From contig NZ_JAGGPM010000017.1 of the NCBI RefSeq assembly GCF_018613835.1, forward strand, positions 124,655-188,654: 64,000 nucleotides of DNA, in the 5' to 3' direction. The stretch comes from Arthrobacter sp. ISL-5. GTDB taxonomy: Bacteria > Actinomycetota > Actinomycetes > Actinomycetales > Micrococcaceae. The notes beneath the pieces were generated by a model that was given only the letters and a program-made list of their open reading frames with translations, did not search any database and was not told the DNA's origin. Position numbers and translations under genes: made by a program. This document shows, in pieces, positions 30,244 to 38,477 of this stretch; within the stretch, counting starts at the first letter, position 1, and every line of letters starts with the position of its first letter.

Positions 30244-30468
30244 GTGGCAAAAGAGAACGCAACACAGAGGTTCATGCGCGCAACCGGCAAGCTTAGGGCC
30301 ATCTTCGGCCCGGCAAACCGGAGTTCCCTGGGGCATGACATGACCGAGGAGAACCGCAGGTTGCTCGCCCAGCGCGAGGCCGAGACCCGGCAGTGGGAAA
30401 CAGTCAAGCGCCCCGACGGCAGCACCTACGTGGTGCCGCGCAACCCCGACGACAAGTCCCTGCGCTAG
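30244..30468 (+). CDS. Small conserved hypothetical protein (IFGPA type), copy 1
   Basis: A 74-residue charged protein: MRATGKLRAIFGPANRSS, then EENRRLLAQREAETRQWETVKRPDGSTYVVPR. The GTG at 30244 has GGAG 8 nt upstream; the GTG at 30235 overlaps that site. It shares L+xIFGPA near the N terminus, and a [DE]GSxY-V-R type ending, with the protein at 30621, so the two look paralogous. Transcribed from the MarR operator region. Function unknown. Confidence 0.65.
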   Translation: MAKENATQRFMRATGKLRAIFGPANRSSLGHDMTEENRRLLAQREAETRQWETVKRPDGSTYVVPRNPDDKSLR

Positions 30469-30501
30469 ATCCCAACGCCCTTCGTAAAACGCCCTTCGCC
30501 T

Positions 30502-30536
30502 GCCCCCGACCCTCACGCCCGGCCGGGGGCCATTTT
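30502..30536 (+). terminator. Terminator between the two small genes
   Basis: GCCCCCGACC (30502-30511) pairs with GGCCGGGGGC (30521-30530) with one mismatch, then CATTTT. Confidence 0.7.
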
Positions 30537-30548
30537 CGTGGTCCCGGC

Positions 30549-30554
30549 GTAAAA
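30549..30554 (+). promoter_or_regulatory. -10 box (TAAAAT) for the second small gene
   Basis: TAAAAT lies 66 nt before the GTG at 30621, just after the terminator, suggesting that the second small gene has its own promoter. Confidence 0.4.
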
Positions 30555-30620
30555 TAGGGGCACTGGCAGTATGGAAGAGCAGTTGCTCTCCGCCTTCGAT
30601 CAGGGAAGGGGGTGGGACTT

Positions 30621-30827
30621 GTGGCACATGTGCTTGCTGGCTTTATGGACATGACCGACAGGCTCCGGTTCATATTCGGCCCAGCCACCCAGGGCGATCA
30701 GACCGCACCGGTGGTTCACCTGCATGACGATTATGAGCACGCTTCAGAGGACGATCTGGCCCAGTTTGAAGTCGAGACTGACTCCGAGGGTCACCACTAT
30801 GCAGTCCGCAAGAGCGACCTCAAGTAG
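30621..30827 (+). CDS. Small conserved hypothetical protein (IFGPA type), copy 2
   Basis: A 68-residue acidic protein: AHVLAGFMDMTDRLRFIFGPATQG, then ASEDDLAQFEVETDSEGHHYAVRKSDLK. GTG 30621 has an AGGGAAGGGGG stretch about 8 nt upstream; an earlier in-frame GTG at 30612 overlaps it. The RLRFIFGPA motif and the C-terminal DSEGHHYAVRK align with KLRAIFGPA and PDGSTYVVPR of the upstream small protein. No membrane helix. Function unknown. Confidence 0.65.
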   Translation: MAHVLAGFMDMTDRLRFIFGPATQGDQTAPVVHLHDDYEHASEDDLAQFEVETDSEGHHYAVRKSDLK

Positions 30828-30871
30828 GTCGCGCCGACGGGACTGGCCGAGCGGGTAGGCGCAGCCGGTGC

Positions 30872-32230
30872 TTAGCGGCCGGTGCCGCCGTAGACGGTGG
30901 CTTCTGCTTCGCTGTCCAGATCGAAGGCCTTGTGGATGGCGCGGACCGCGTCATCCAGGAGGTCTGCGTGCGTCACAACCGAGATGCGGATCTCCGACGT
31001 GGAGATCATGTTGATGTTGATGCCGGCTGCGGACAGTGCCTTGAAGAACGTGGCCGAGACGCCCGGGTGCGAACGCATGCCGGCACCGATCAGGGACAGC
31101 TTTCCGATGTGCTCGTTGTACTCGATGCTCTCGAAGCCGATTTCCTGCTCGGCCGCGCGGAGGGCCGCCAGGGCATCCGCGCCCTCGACGATGGGAAGGG
31201 TGAACGAGATGTCCGTCCGCCCGGTGCCGTGCGTGGAGACGTTCTGGACGATCATGTCGATATTCGAGTGCGCGTCAGCGATCACCTGGAAAATCGCCGC
31301 AGCCTTGCCGGGAATGTCCGGTACACCCACAACGGTGACCTTCGCTTCCGAGCGGTCGTGTGCAACACCGGAGATGATTGGCTGCTCCAAGGCAACTCCC
31401 TCTTGAGTCGTGATCTTGTCATCGGCGCCGGGCAGGACCCAGGTGCCTTCGTGCTGGCTGAATGAGGAACGGACGTGCAGCGGCACGCCGAACCGCCGGG
31501 CGTATTCAACGCACCGCAGGTGAAGGATCTTGGCGCCGGAGGCGGCCAGTTCCAGCATTTCCTCGCTGGAGATCCGGTCGATCTTCTGCGCGGACGGCAC
31601 GACGCGGGGATCGGCCGTGTAGATGCCGTCCACGTCGGTGTAGATCTCGCAGACGTCGGCTTCGAGGGCGGCGGCGAGGGCCACCGCCGTCGTGTCCGAA
31701 CCTCCGCGGCCCAAGGTGGTGATCTCGTTCGTGGTGCGGCTCATGCCCTGGAAGCCGGCCACGATGGCGATGTGTCCCTTGTCCAGGGCTGTCCGGATGC
31801 GGTGCGGATCGACGTCGATGATCCGGGCCTTGCCATGGATGCCGTCGGTGATCATGCCGGCCTGGGAACCGGTGAAGGACTGCGCGGAGGCGCCGAACTT
31901 GTTGATTGCCATCGCCAGCAGCGCCATGGAGATGCGTTCGCCTGCGGAGAGGAGCATGTCCATCTCCCGCGCCGGGGCGGAGTCGGTGACCTGCGCGGCA
32001 AGGTCCAGGAGCTCGTCGGTCGTGTCGCCCATCGCGGAGACGACCACAACAACTTCGTTGCCGGCCTTCTGCGCATCGACCACGCGCTTCGCAACCCGCT
32101 TGATGCCCTCAGCGTCGGCCACCGAGGAGCCGCCGAACTTCTGCACAATGAGCTGCGTGGTGACGGTGTCACCAACGGCCAGCTCCTGCGGCTGAGGTTC
32201 GGTCTTCACATCGGTACTGGGCATACTCAT
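30872..32230 (-). CDS. lysC: Aspartokinase
   Basis: A 452-residue aspartate kinase, the first enzyme of the Lys/Met/Thr pathway. The kinase domain has [31 protein letters not shown] and [13 protein letters not shown]. Two C-terminal ACT domains follow ([18 protein letters not shown] and [18 protein letters not shown]), the Lys/Thr feedback site in related Corynebacterium LysC. About 25 residues precede the usual start; ATG 32230 has GAGGG 8 nt upstream, with another ATG two codons later. As in relatives, an internal start could yield a separate regulatory subunit. asd is not adjacent on either side. Confidence 0.95.
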   Translation of the reverse strand: MSMPSTDVKTEPQPQELAVGDTVTTQLIVQKFGGSSVADAEGIKRVAKRVVDAQKAGNEVVVVVSAMGDTTDELLDLAAQVTDSAPAREMDMLLSAGERISMALLAMAINKFGASAQSFTGSQAGMITDGIHGKARIIDVDPHRIRTALDKGHIAIVAGFQGMSRTTNEITTLGRGGSDTTAVALAAALEADVCEIYTDVDGIYTADPRVVPSAQKIDRISSEEMLELAASGAKILHLRCVEYARRFGVPLHVRSSFSQHEGTWVLPGADDKITTQEGVALEQPIISGVAHDRSEAKVTVVGVPDIPGKAAAIFQVIADAHSNIDMIVQNVSTHGTGRTDISFTLPIVEGADALAALRAAEQEIGFESIEYNEHIGKLSLIGAGMRSHPGVSATFFKALSAAGININMISTSEIRISVVTHADLLDDAVRAIHKAFDLDSEAEATVYGGTGR

Positions 32231-32354
32231 GCGTGCACCCTCACTGGATCAATCGGAGTTTTGGAGGCCAGGCGGCCTTGCGGCGCGACGGCGTAACTAA
32301 TGCCAACAGTTTATCGCCGCCGTCCGCCTCGCGTTGAATTGTGACCCTGTGCGG

Positions 32355-32954
32355 TCAGCTCAGGGCGTTGCGGCGGCCTTCGAAGGCCCGGCCCAAGGTG
32401 ACCTCATCGGCGTATTCGAGGTCGCCGCCAACGGGCAGGCCGGAGGCGAGCCGGGTGACCGTGATGCCGATCGACTTGAGCATCCGCGCCAGGTAGGTTG
32501 CCGTCGCTTCCCCCTCCAGGTTCGGGTCGGTGGCAATGATGATTTCCTGGATGGCGCCGTCATTGAGCCGGGTGAGGAGCTCGCGGATCCGCAGCTGGTC
32601 CGGGCCGATGCCCGCAATCGGATTGATCGCACCGCCCAGCACGTGGTACCTGCCACGGAATGACCGGGTGCGCTCCACGGCCAGCACATCCTTGGATTCC
32701 TCGACAACACAGATGACCGACGGGTCCCGGCGCGGGTCCCGGCAGATGTTGCACAATTCCTGCTCTGTCACGTTGCCGCAGGCCGTGCAGAACTTGACGC
32801 GCTCCTTCACCGTGGTGATGGCCTCCACCAGGCGCTTCATGTCCTGGGGGTCGGCCTCCAGGATGTGGAAGGCCAGCCGCTGGGCCGACTTCGGCCCCAC
32901 GCCGGGGAGGCGTCCGAGCTCATCGATCAGCTCTTGAACTGCACCCTCGTACAC
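32355..32954 (-). CDS. recR: Recombination mediator RecR
   Basis: A 199-residue RecR: helix-hairpin-helix [21 protein letters not shown], a four-cysteine zinc motif (CTAC, CNIC), and a Toprim domain ([39 protein letters not shown]). With RecF and RecO it loads RecA on gapped DNA. It follows dnaX on the same strand with a 99-nt gap; the ybaB gene often found between them is absent. lysC follows 124 nt downstream. Confidence 0.96.
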   Translation of the reverse strand: MYEGAVQELIDELGRLPGVGPKSAQRLAFHILEADPQDMKRLVEAITTVKERVKFCTACGNVTEQELCNICRDPRRDPSVICVVEESKDVLAVERTRSFRGRYHVLGGAINPIAGIGPDQLRIRELLTRLNDGAIQEIIIATDPNLEGEATATYLARMLKSIGITVTRLASGLPVGGDLEYADEVTLGRAFEGRRNALS

Positions 32955-33053
32955 AATGTCCTCGATTACTTGGTTGGAAGACCTCCGGCCGGCGTGGCCG
33001 GCGCGGCGGGGCCGGGCAGGGACGCCAGGCTGTCAGGCGGTGATCGGTTGGGC

Positions 33054-36000
33054 CTAGTAGCGGGGCACCAGCGGGCTTCCGTCCAGCGACCGTTCCTCAA
33101 TGAGCTTTCCGCCCAGAATACGCTCGACGGCGGCGCGGCCAAAGACGCCCGATTCCTCGATGGTTTCGTCGTCCGCACTGGGAATGTCCTGCACGTAAGG
33201 CGCCGCGGGCTCGGCCTGCCGGGCAGGCGCCTTGGCCCGTCCTGCCTCGGCCTCGGGGCTGTTGGACAGCCTCTGGTAAAGGCTCAACTTTCCGTTGCCG
33301 GGCACTGGAGGAGCTGCTGCAGTGGCTCCTGCCGAGTGGGCCGGAGCGGCCGCCGGGCCGGGCTGCGTAACCGGAGCGGCGCTCGGCGCGAAGACCGGAA
33401 CACGCATCTGTGTTTGTGCACTGACAGCTCGCGCAGCGGGCACCTGAATGCCGGGCGCCTGAGTGCCGTGTGCCTGCATGCCGGGTACAGAGACGCCGTA
33501 ATCATGGCTGCCCGATGCCTGGGCGGATGCCATCGCGTAGGCGGGGGCGAACTCCGGCACTCCCGACTCAGGCGTTCCGGCCGGCGGGGGAGTGCCGCCG
33601 TTGCCCAGCGGCTGAGCCGAGCCGGTCGCCGGAACTGGTGCACTCGCAGGAACAGGTGCACTCGCCGGGACGTTCGCTCCTGGGCGTTCGGACCGGGGAA
33701 TCTGCGCCGCTGCCGGCTCGTAGCGCGGGGCGGCCGGCTCCGTGGGGATCGTTTCCGGCGCGTCACCGGGCTCGCCCTGGGATCTGCCGACATTGGTCTC
33801 GGAACCGAGGAGCCACACGCCGGGAGCCTGCTCCACGGCACGCGACCACGGATCATCGGATGTGTCCTGTGCAGGGGTGCGGTCACCGGGGGCGGCGGAG
33901 GCCGGGGCGACGGCAGCCGGAGCTGCACGGGGCAGGTTGGGCGAAGACGTGGCAGGGCGTGCCGGAGCCTGGGGCGAAGGTTCCCAGTCCATGGGAGGTT
34001 CTTCATCCAGGGGCGGCGCGTCCTCGTCGAGGGGCGGCCCCCAATCGTCGTCCGGGTAGGAATAAGCGCCGGCCTGCGCGGCGTCAAACGCCTGCCCCGG
34101 CGAGGTCTGCCCGTCCGCGGGCGACGGCTGGCCGCCGCCGTCACCGCGGGTCCCAGCCGCAAGGGGCGCGGCCGCTTCAGCTCCGGCCACGTCGGCCGGG
34201 CGCGATACAGCCGCAGGATCCGCCGACGGGGCGGACTCAGCTGACGAGGACACAGCCGGCGTGGACATGGCCGACGATGACACGGCCGGCGTGGAAACGG
34301 CCGGGGCAGAAGCGGCCGGCCGCGCTGCAGGCGCCGGCCCCGCACCGGAGGGAACCCCGTCCGAAGGAACCCCGTCCGAGGGAACTCCGTCCGCGGGAAC
34401 TGCGTCCGAACGCCCCGCGGCAGAGGGGGCCGCAACGGAAGCGGCGCGACTCTGTGCAGCCGGCGCGGAAGCGGGCGTTGAATCGGGTGCGGCAGGGGCA
34501 AGCCCCCAGTCCGCATCCGTTGTGGTAGCCGGGACGTCCCGGCTAGTAGGAGCTTTTGGGTTTGGCTCAGAGCTCGCTGCGCTGCTGGATCCGGCCGCCA
34601 CCGCAGTGATCTGGCAGTCGATGCCGATCGTCTTATGGATGGCCTGCCGCAGGTTTTCGGAATGATCCGCGCGGCCGAAGGCCCCGGCCAGCCCGGACGT
34701 GGTGAAGACGAGGGTGAGCACCTGGCCGTCGAACTGGCCGACCTGGGCGTTCGGCTCCACGAGGGCCCAAGTGCTGCGCTTGATCTTGGTGAGGGTCTGC
34801 AGGATCTCCGGCCAGGCTCGGCGAAGAACCTCGACGTCGGCACCTGCGCCGGCCGGTGCGGATGCCGCACGCTGCGGCGGAGCAGACTGCGCCGCGGCCG
34901 GTTCCGGCCGTGACTCCGGACCCCGGGCAGCCGGCGTGCCAGGGGCGGGCCGTGAGTCGCTGACGGGCGGCGCGACAGGCGCCGGCTGGACAGGCGCTGA
35001 CTGGAAAGCCGGTGCGGCCTGCTCTCCGGGAGCGGCCCGGGGCGTCTGCACGGGCTCGGCGGGCCTGCCTTGCGCAGCAACTTCCCGCCCGGCTCCGGCC
35101 GGCGGTTCCGAAGCCGCCCGGCGGACGCCCGCAGGTGACTCATCAACCGGCCAGTCATTGGTGCTGATCCGGGGTGCAGCGAGGGGCTCCCGCTCGGCAG
35201 GAGCAGTGACGGGAGCGGCTGCCGGCTGTTGGGCTGCGGGAGGCTGGGCGGCCGGAACGGCTGGTGCAGAAGCGGCCGCTGCAGAAGGAGCCGGGGCAGC
35301 AGCGGCCGCGGCCGGCCGAACGGGAGCTGCAGCAGCGGGCGCGGCAGAAGCAGTCCCTGCGGGGGCTGCGGAAACGGCGGCGGGAGCGCCGACGTCGTTC
35401 CCGGCGTAGTTCAGCCGGCGCTCCACGCGGTCAATCCGGGCCGCGATCCCGCGTTCGGTCTGTTCGGAGCTGGGCAGCAGGATGCGGGCGCAGAGCAGTT
35501 CGAGGTGCAGCCGCGGTGACGTGGCGCCGGTCATTTCCGTGAGCGCGGTATTGGTGACGTCGGCTGCGCGGGACAGCTCGGCCGCACCGAGGTTGTGCGC
35601 CTGGTTCTGCATCCGGGCAATCTGGTCCGCGGGCATGCCGCGAAGGATGGACTGGGCGCTCTCCGGCATTGCCTGGACGATGATCAGATCCCGGAACCGC
35701 TCCAGGAGGTCTTCCACGAAGCGGCGGGGATCGTGTCCCGTCTGGATGACGCGGTCCACTGCCCGGAAGACGGTGGCGGCGTCCGAGGCTGCGATCGCCT
35801 CGACGACGTCGTCCAGGAGCGAAGCATGCGTATAGCCCAGGAGCGCGACGGCGAGCTCGTAGTCCAGGCCATCGGGGCCTGCGCCGGCCATCAGCTGGTC
35901 AAGGACGGAGAGGGAATCGCGGACGGACCCGGCTCCGGCGCGGATGACCAGCGACAGCACGCCGGGCGCCACAGGCACGTTTTCCTGCTTGCAGAGAAGC

Positions 36001-36572
36001 TCCAGATAGGCCATGAGCGGCTCTGGCGGCACCAGCCGGAAAGGATAGTGGTGGGTGCGGGACCGGATGGTTCCAATGACCTTGTCCGGTTCCGTGGTGG
36101 CAAAGATGAACTTGATGTGTTCCGGGGGTTCTTCGACGATCTTCAGCAGGGCGTTGAAGCCGGCCGAGGTGACCATGTGGGCTTCGTCGATGATGAAGAT
36201 CTTGTAGCGGTCCCGCACCGGAGCATACGTGGCGCGCTCGCGGAGGTCCCGGGCGTCATCCACACCGCCGTGGCTGGCGGCGTCGATCTCGATCACATCG
36301 AGGGACCCCGAGCCGCCGCGGGCCAGTTCCACGCAGCTGGGGCACACGCCGCAGGGGGTGTCCGTGGGGCCCTTGGCGCAGTTGAGGCAGCGGGCCAGAA
36401 TCCGGGCAGACGTGGTCTTGCCGCAGCCGCGCGGGCCCGAGAACAGGTAGGCGTGGTTCACCCGGTTTTTCCGCAGGGCCGTCATGAGCGGCTCCGTGAC
36501 ATGTTCCTGCCCGATAACGTCCGCGAACGAATCGGGGCGGTATCTACGGTAAAGGGCAGTAGTAACAGTCAC
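33054..36572 (-). CDS. dnaX: DNA polymerase III subunits gamma/tau, with very long low-complexity tail
   Basis: An 1172-residue clamp-loader ATPase. Near the N terminus, ALYRRYRPDSFADVIGQ is followed by Walker A GPRGCGKTTSA, a four-Cys zinc module (CLNCAKGPTDTPCGVCPSC), Walker B FIIDEAHM and sensor motifs. Domains I-III end near residue 400. A roughly 770-residue Pro/Ala/Ser-rich tail follows, interrupted by a folded block around EVLRRAWPEILQTLTKIKRSTWALV. It includes SDGVP repeats encoded by near-identical 15-nt units (about 34349-34410). The GTG at 36572 is chosen because the ATG at 36602 sits in the SRP RNA terminator. No gamma-producing frameshift site was looked for in detail. Confidence 0.92.
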   Translation of the reverse strand: MTVTTALYRRYRPDSFADVIGQEHVTEPLMTALRKNRVNHAYLFSGPRGCGKTTSARILARCLNCAKGPTDTPCGVCPSCVELARGGSGSLDVIEIDAASHGGVDDARDLRERATYAPVRDRYKIFIIDEAHMVTSAGFNALLKIVEEPPEHIKFIFATTEPDKVIGTIRSRTHHYPFRLVPPEPLMAYLELLCKQENVPVAPGVLSLVIRAGAGSVRDSLSVLDQLMAGAGPDGLDYELAVALLGYTHASLLDDVVEAIAASDAATVFRAVDRVIQTGHDPRRFVEDLLERFRDLIIVQAMPESAQSILRGMPADQIARMQNQAHNLGAAELSRAADVTNTALTEMTGATSPRLHLELLCARILLPSSEQTERGIAARIDRVERRLNYAGNDVGAPAAVSAAPAGTASAAPAAAAPVRPAAAAAAPAPSAAAASAPAVPAAQPPAAQQPAAAPVTAPAEREPLAAPRISTNDWPVDESPAGVRRAASEPPAGAGREVAAQGRPAEPVQTPRAAPGEQAAPAFQSAPVQPAPVAPPVSDSRPAPGTPAARGPESRPEPAAAQSAPPQRAASAPAGAGADVEVLRRAWPEILQTLTKIKRSTWALVEPNAQVGQFDGQVLTLVFTTSGLAGAFGRADHSENLRQAIHKTIGIDCQITAVAAGSSSAASSEPNPKAPTSRDVPATTTDADWGLAPAAPDSTPASAPAAQSRAASVAAPSAAGRSDAVPADGVPSDGVPSDGVPSGAGPAPAARPAASAPAVSTPAVSSSAMSTPAVSSSAESAPSADPAAVSRPADVAGAEAAAPLAAGTRGDGGGQPSPADGQTSPGQAFDAAQAGAYSYPDDDWGPPLDEDAPPLDEEPPMDWEPSPQAPARPATSSPNLPRAAPAAVAPASAAPGDRTPAQDTSDDPWSRAVEQAPGVWLLGSETNVGRSQGEPGDAPETIPTEPAAPRYEPAAAQIPRSERPGANVPASAPVPASAPVPATGSAQPLGNGGTPPPAGTPESGVPEFAPAYAMASAQASGSHDYGVSVPGMQAHGTQAPGIQVPAARAVSAQTQMRVPVFAPSAAPVTQPGPAAAPAHSAGATAAAPPVPGNGKLSLYQRLSNSPEAEAGRAKAPARQAEPAAPYVQDIPSADDETIEESGVFGRAAVERILGGKLIEERSLDGSPLVPRY

Positions 36573-36606
36573 AGAGAAAACCCTACCAATCGGGACTGAC
36601 ATAAAA

Positions 36607-36694
36607 GACCCCTCATGCACCCGCCAGAGCCCGTCTACCCTTGCTACCTTCCGGTCCTGGGGGAGTTCAACAGGATGACGCCACATGAGGGGCC
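36607..36694 (-). ncRNA. ffs: Signal recognition particle RNA (small bacterial type)
   Basis: Read on the minus strand, the universally conserved domain IV is present: CAGGACCGGAAGGUAGCA with its symmetric and asymmetric loops. The ends pair (GGCCCCTCATG with CATGAGGGGTC) and the RNA finishes in TTTT. A TAAACT -10 (plus-strand 36702-36707) lies 7 nt before the predicted 5' end. It sits directly upstream of dnaX, a common actinobacterial order. It binds Ffh to target membrane proteins. Confidence 0.93.
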
Positions 36695-36784
36695 GTCAGA
36701 CAGTTTACCCGAAGTTTTGGCGTGCCCCGAATCGGCTCCGAAGCGGCCGCCCGGGCACCGGTGAGGGGCCCGGTGCCGGGCCCC

Positions 36785-37108
36785 TCACCGGTGCCCGTTC
36801 ACGGGCCAGCTCATGAAGGCAGGCTCCTCATAAGGGTGCGCCGCCCGCAGTGCCCGGATGACGCCGTCGAGCCTTTCCTCCTCCACGACGCACTCGATCC
36901 GGACTTCCGCCACCTGCTCCGCCACGCCCCTGGCGCCGATGAAGGGCTCGGCTCCTGGGAGGGGCGTGAAGCGCCCCGTGCCCGGAGACGTAAACGCACA
37001 GTGCGAATAGTTGCCCAGCCAGCCGGCCCCGGCATCCCCGATGGCGGCGAGCACTTCTTCGGCGTGGGATTCCGGGACGTAGGCAACGAGCGCGTGGAGC
37101 TGGGACAT
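36785..37108 (-). CDS. YqfO/NIF3 insert-domain-like protein
   Basis: A 107-residue stand-alone version of the ferredoxin-like domain found inserted in YqfO/NIF3 proteins: LHALVAYVPESHAEEVLAAIGDAGAGWLGNY, FTSPGTGRFTPLPGAEPFIG, and LRAAHPYEEPAFMSW (the HPYEEPA motif is typical). The ATG at 37108 is 6 nt after a CAGGAT box, again compatible with a leaderless mRNA; the frame runs on to 37216 without a better start. Role unknown; the fold suggests a trimeric or metal-binding protein. Confidence 0.8.
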   Translation of the reverse strand: MSQLHALVAYVPESHAEEVLAAIGDAGAGWLGNYSHCAFTSPGTGRFTPLPGAEPFIGARGVAEQVAEVRIECVVEEERLDGVIRALRAAHPYEEPAFMSWPVNGHR

Positions 37109-37274
37109 GGCACCATCCTGCCAGCCGGGCACCCGCACGTCACCGGTCGTTGAGGGCACCAGGGCGGGCGCGGTGCCGCCTGTTCGTGGGCCGTCTGAAG
37201 CCCCCGAATGGCCCAATTGGGCGATGCTGAAAAGTTCAGGTATTCTAGTATCTGCTTTTGATTCAGAAGCTACT

Positions 37275-37362
37275 GGAGAATTCGCCTAGCGGCCTATGGC
37301 GCACGCCTGGAACGCGTGTTGGGTTAACGCCCTCGGGGGTTCAAATCCCCCATTCTCCGCCA
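37275..37362 (+). tRNA. tRNA-Ser (anticodon GGA)
   Basis: An 88-nt gene including an encoded CCA. The acceptor stem GGAGAAT (37275-37281) pairs with ATTCTCC (37352-37358). The anticodon stem CACGC/GCGTG encloses the loop CTGGAAC, giving anticodon GGA for serine UCC/UCU codons. It has a long variable arm and the T loop TTCAAAT. No integrase gene or duplicated 3' end nearby, so no sign of use as an attachment site. Confidence 0.95.
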
Positions 37363-37368
37363 TCGGGA

Positions 37369-37402
37369 AACCCGGTTCTGACATTGTCGGAACCGGGTTT
37401 TT
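37369..37402 (+). terminator. Terminator of tRNA-Ser
   Basis: AACCCGGTTC (37369-37378) pairs with GAACCGGGTT (37390-37399), followed by a T run. Confidence 0.85.
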
Positions 37403-37408
37403 CTGTTT

Positions 37409-38317
37409 CTAGGCAACGCCCAGCCGGCGGAGCCGCGCCCGGGCCGCGTGCTCACTCGGCCCTGTCCGGTCCAGCGCAAGGCGCACGACGGCGAGAGTCA
37501 CCTGGGCGGCGATGGTCACCGGGAACGGGAAGGGACCAAGCCGGGCTCTCCGCAGGCCGAGCATGGCGCGGTATCGGGGCTCCAGGCTGAGCACCGCGGC
37601 CTCGAACAGAACGCGGTAGCCGGGCTTCAGGAACGGATGCAGGGGCGGATTGCGGATGAAGGCCACGGTTTCCGCAACGCGCTCGTCGGCACGAAGCTCG
37701 CCTGATGCGAACCAGGCGTCCAGTTGCGGCTTCAGGTCGGACTCGCTCAGCGGAGGCGAGTCCACTCCCATCAGCCGGCCTGCCTGTGCCCATTCCCGGA
37801 CGTACGCATCGGGACCGCCCGGGATGCGCCCGCCCCACACCTTGTGAGCGCAGAGGAACGAGTCGGTGAAGGTGAGGTGCACCCACCCGAGCAACTCGGG
37901 ATCGTTCGCCGAGTAGTCCCGGACCCCGCCCTGTCCATCAATGTACTTTCCGTGCACCGACTCGTGGAGCCGCTGCACGCGCCTGCTCGCGGCAAGGGCG
38001 TCGGCCTGGGAACCGTAGGTGACGGCGTGAATCCAGCGGGTGGTGCTGACGAGCCGGCCCACGGGGTCCTCGCGGAAGTTCGAGTGGTCGTGGACACCCG
38101 CAAGGACGCCGGGGTGGAGCGTCTGCATAAGCAGGGACCGAATGCCTGCGATTAATGTCGGCATGCCCCCATGGACGGCCCAGACTGCAGAACCGGGCAG
38201 GTAGTAGCCCGGGTCATCGCCCTGGGCAAACGCCAGTGACCAGTCGGGCGGCACGTCCGGACTTCCGGTGAGCGTCCGCCTAACTTCCGCCCGCCATTCC
38301 CTAGGGAAATTCCGCAT
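37409..38317 (-). CDS. MpaB-like (DUF2236) oxygenase family protein
   Basis: A 302-residue helical protein of the DUF2236/MpaB family: LMQTLHPGVLAGVHDHSNFREDPVGRL, TTRWIHAVTYGS, VHGKYIDGQ and LLGWVHLTFTDSFL. The conserved His and Asp residues seen (HPGV, HDHS, VHLT) are those thought to bind haem or metal in the family. The start is uncertain: ATG 38317 is used, but GTG 38335 is equally possible and neither has a Shine-Dalgarno. It is convergent with the tRNA gene. Substrate unknown. Confidence 0.8.
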   Translation of the reverse strand: MRNFPREWRAEVRRTLTGSPDVPPDWSLAFAQGDDPGYYLPGSAVWAVHGGMPTLIAGIRSLLMQTLHPGVLAGVHDHSNFREDPVGRLVSTTRWIHAVTYGSQADALAASRRVQRLHESVHGKYIDGQGGVRDYSANDPELLGWVHLTFTDSFLCAHKVWGGRIPGGPDAYVREWAQAGRLMGVDSPPLSESDLKPQLDAWFASGELRADERVAETVAFIRNPPLHPFLKPGYRVLFEAAVLSLEPRYRAMLGLRRARLGPFPFPVTIAAQVTLAVVRLALDRTGPSEHAARARLRRLGVA

Positions 38318-38477
38318 GTTTATATTGTTGCCCACGGATGCTGGCGGCTTAAGCCTATGAAAAGCACCGCATTATCCCCCCAGTTTTAGGGGTTTCCCGC
38401 CGGCTTGGCCTGTGGCCACAATGGAGGACACGCTCGTCGAGAAAGGAAGTTGGCGGGTCCTAATTCAGGAGATTTCA

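Noticed and set aside
36573-36686. Upstream extension of dnaX to ATG 36602 or 36686
   Set aside because: This stretch is the SRP RNA and its terminator; the GTG at 36572 starts directly before the conserved ALYRRYRP block.
37275-37362. tRNA-Ser as an integration site of a mobile element
   Set aside because: No integrase, no repeated tRNA 3' end and no change in gene content are seen on either side.
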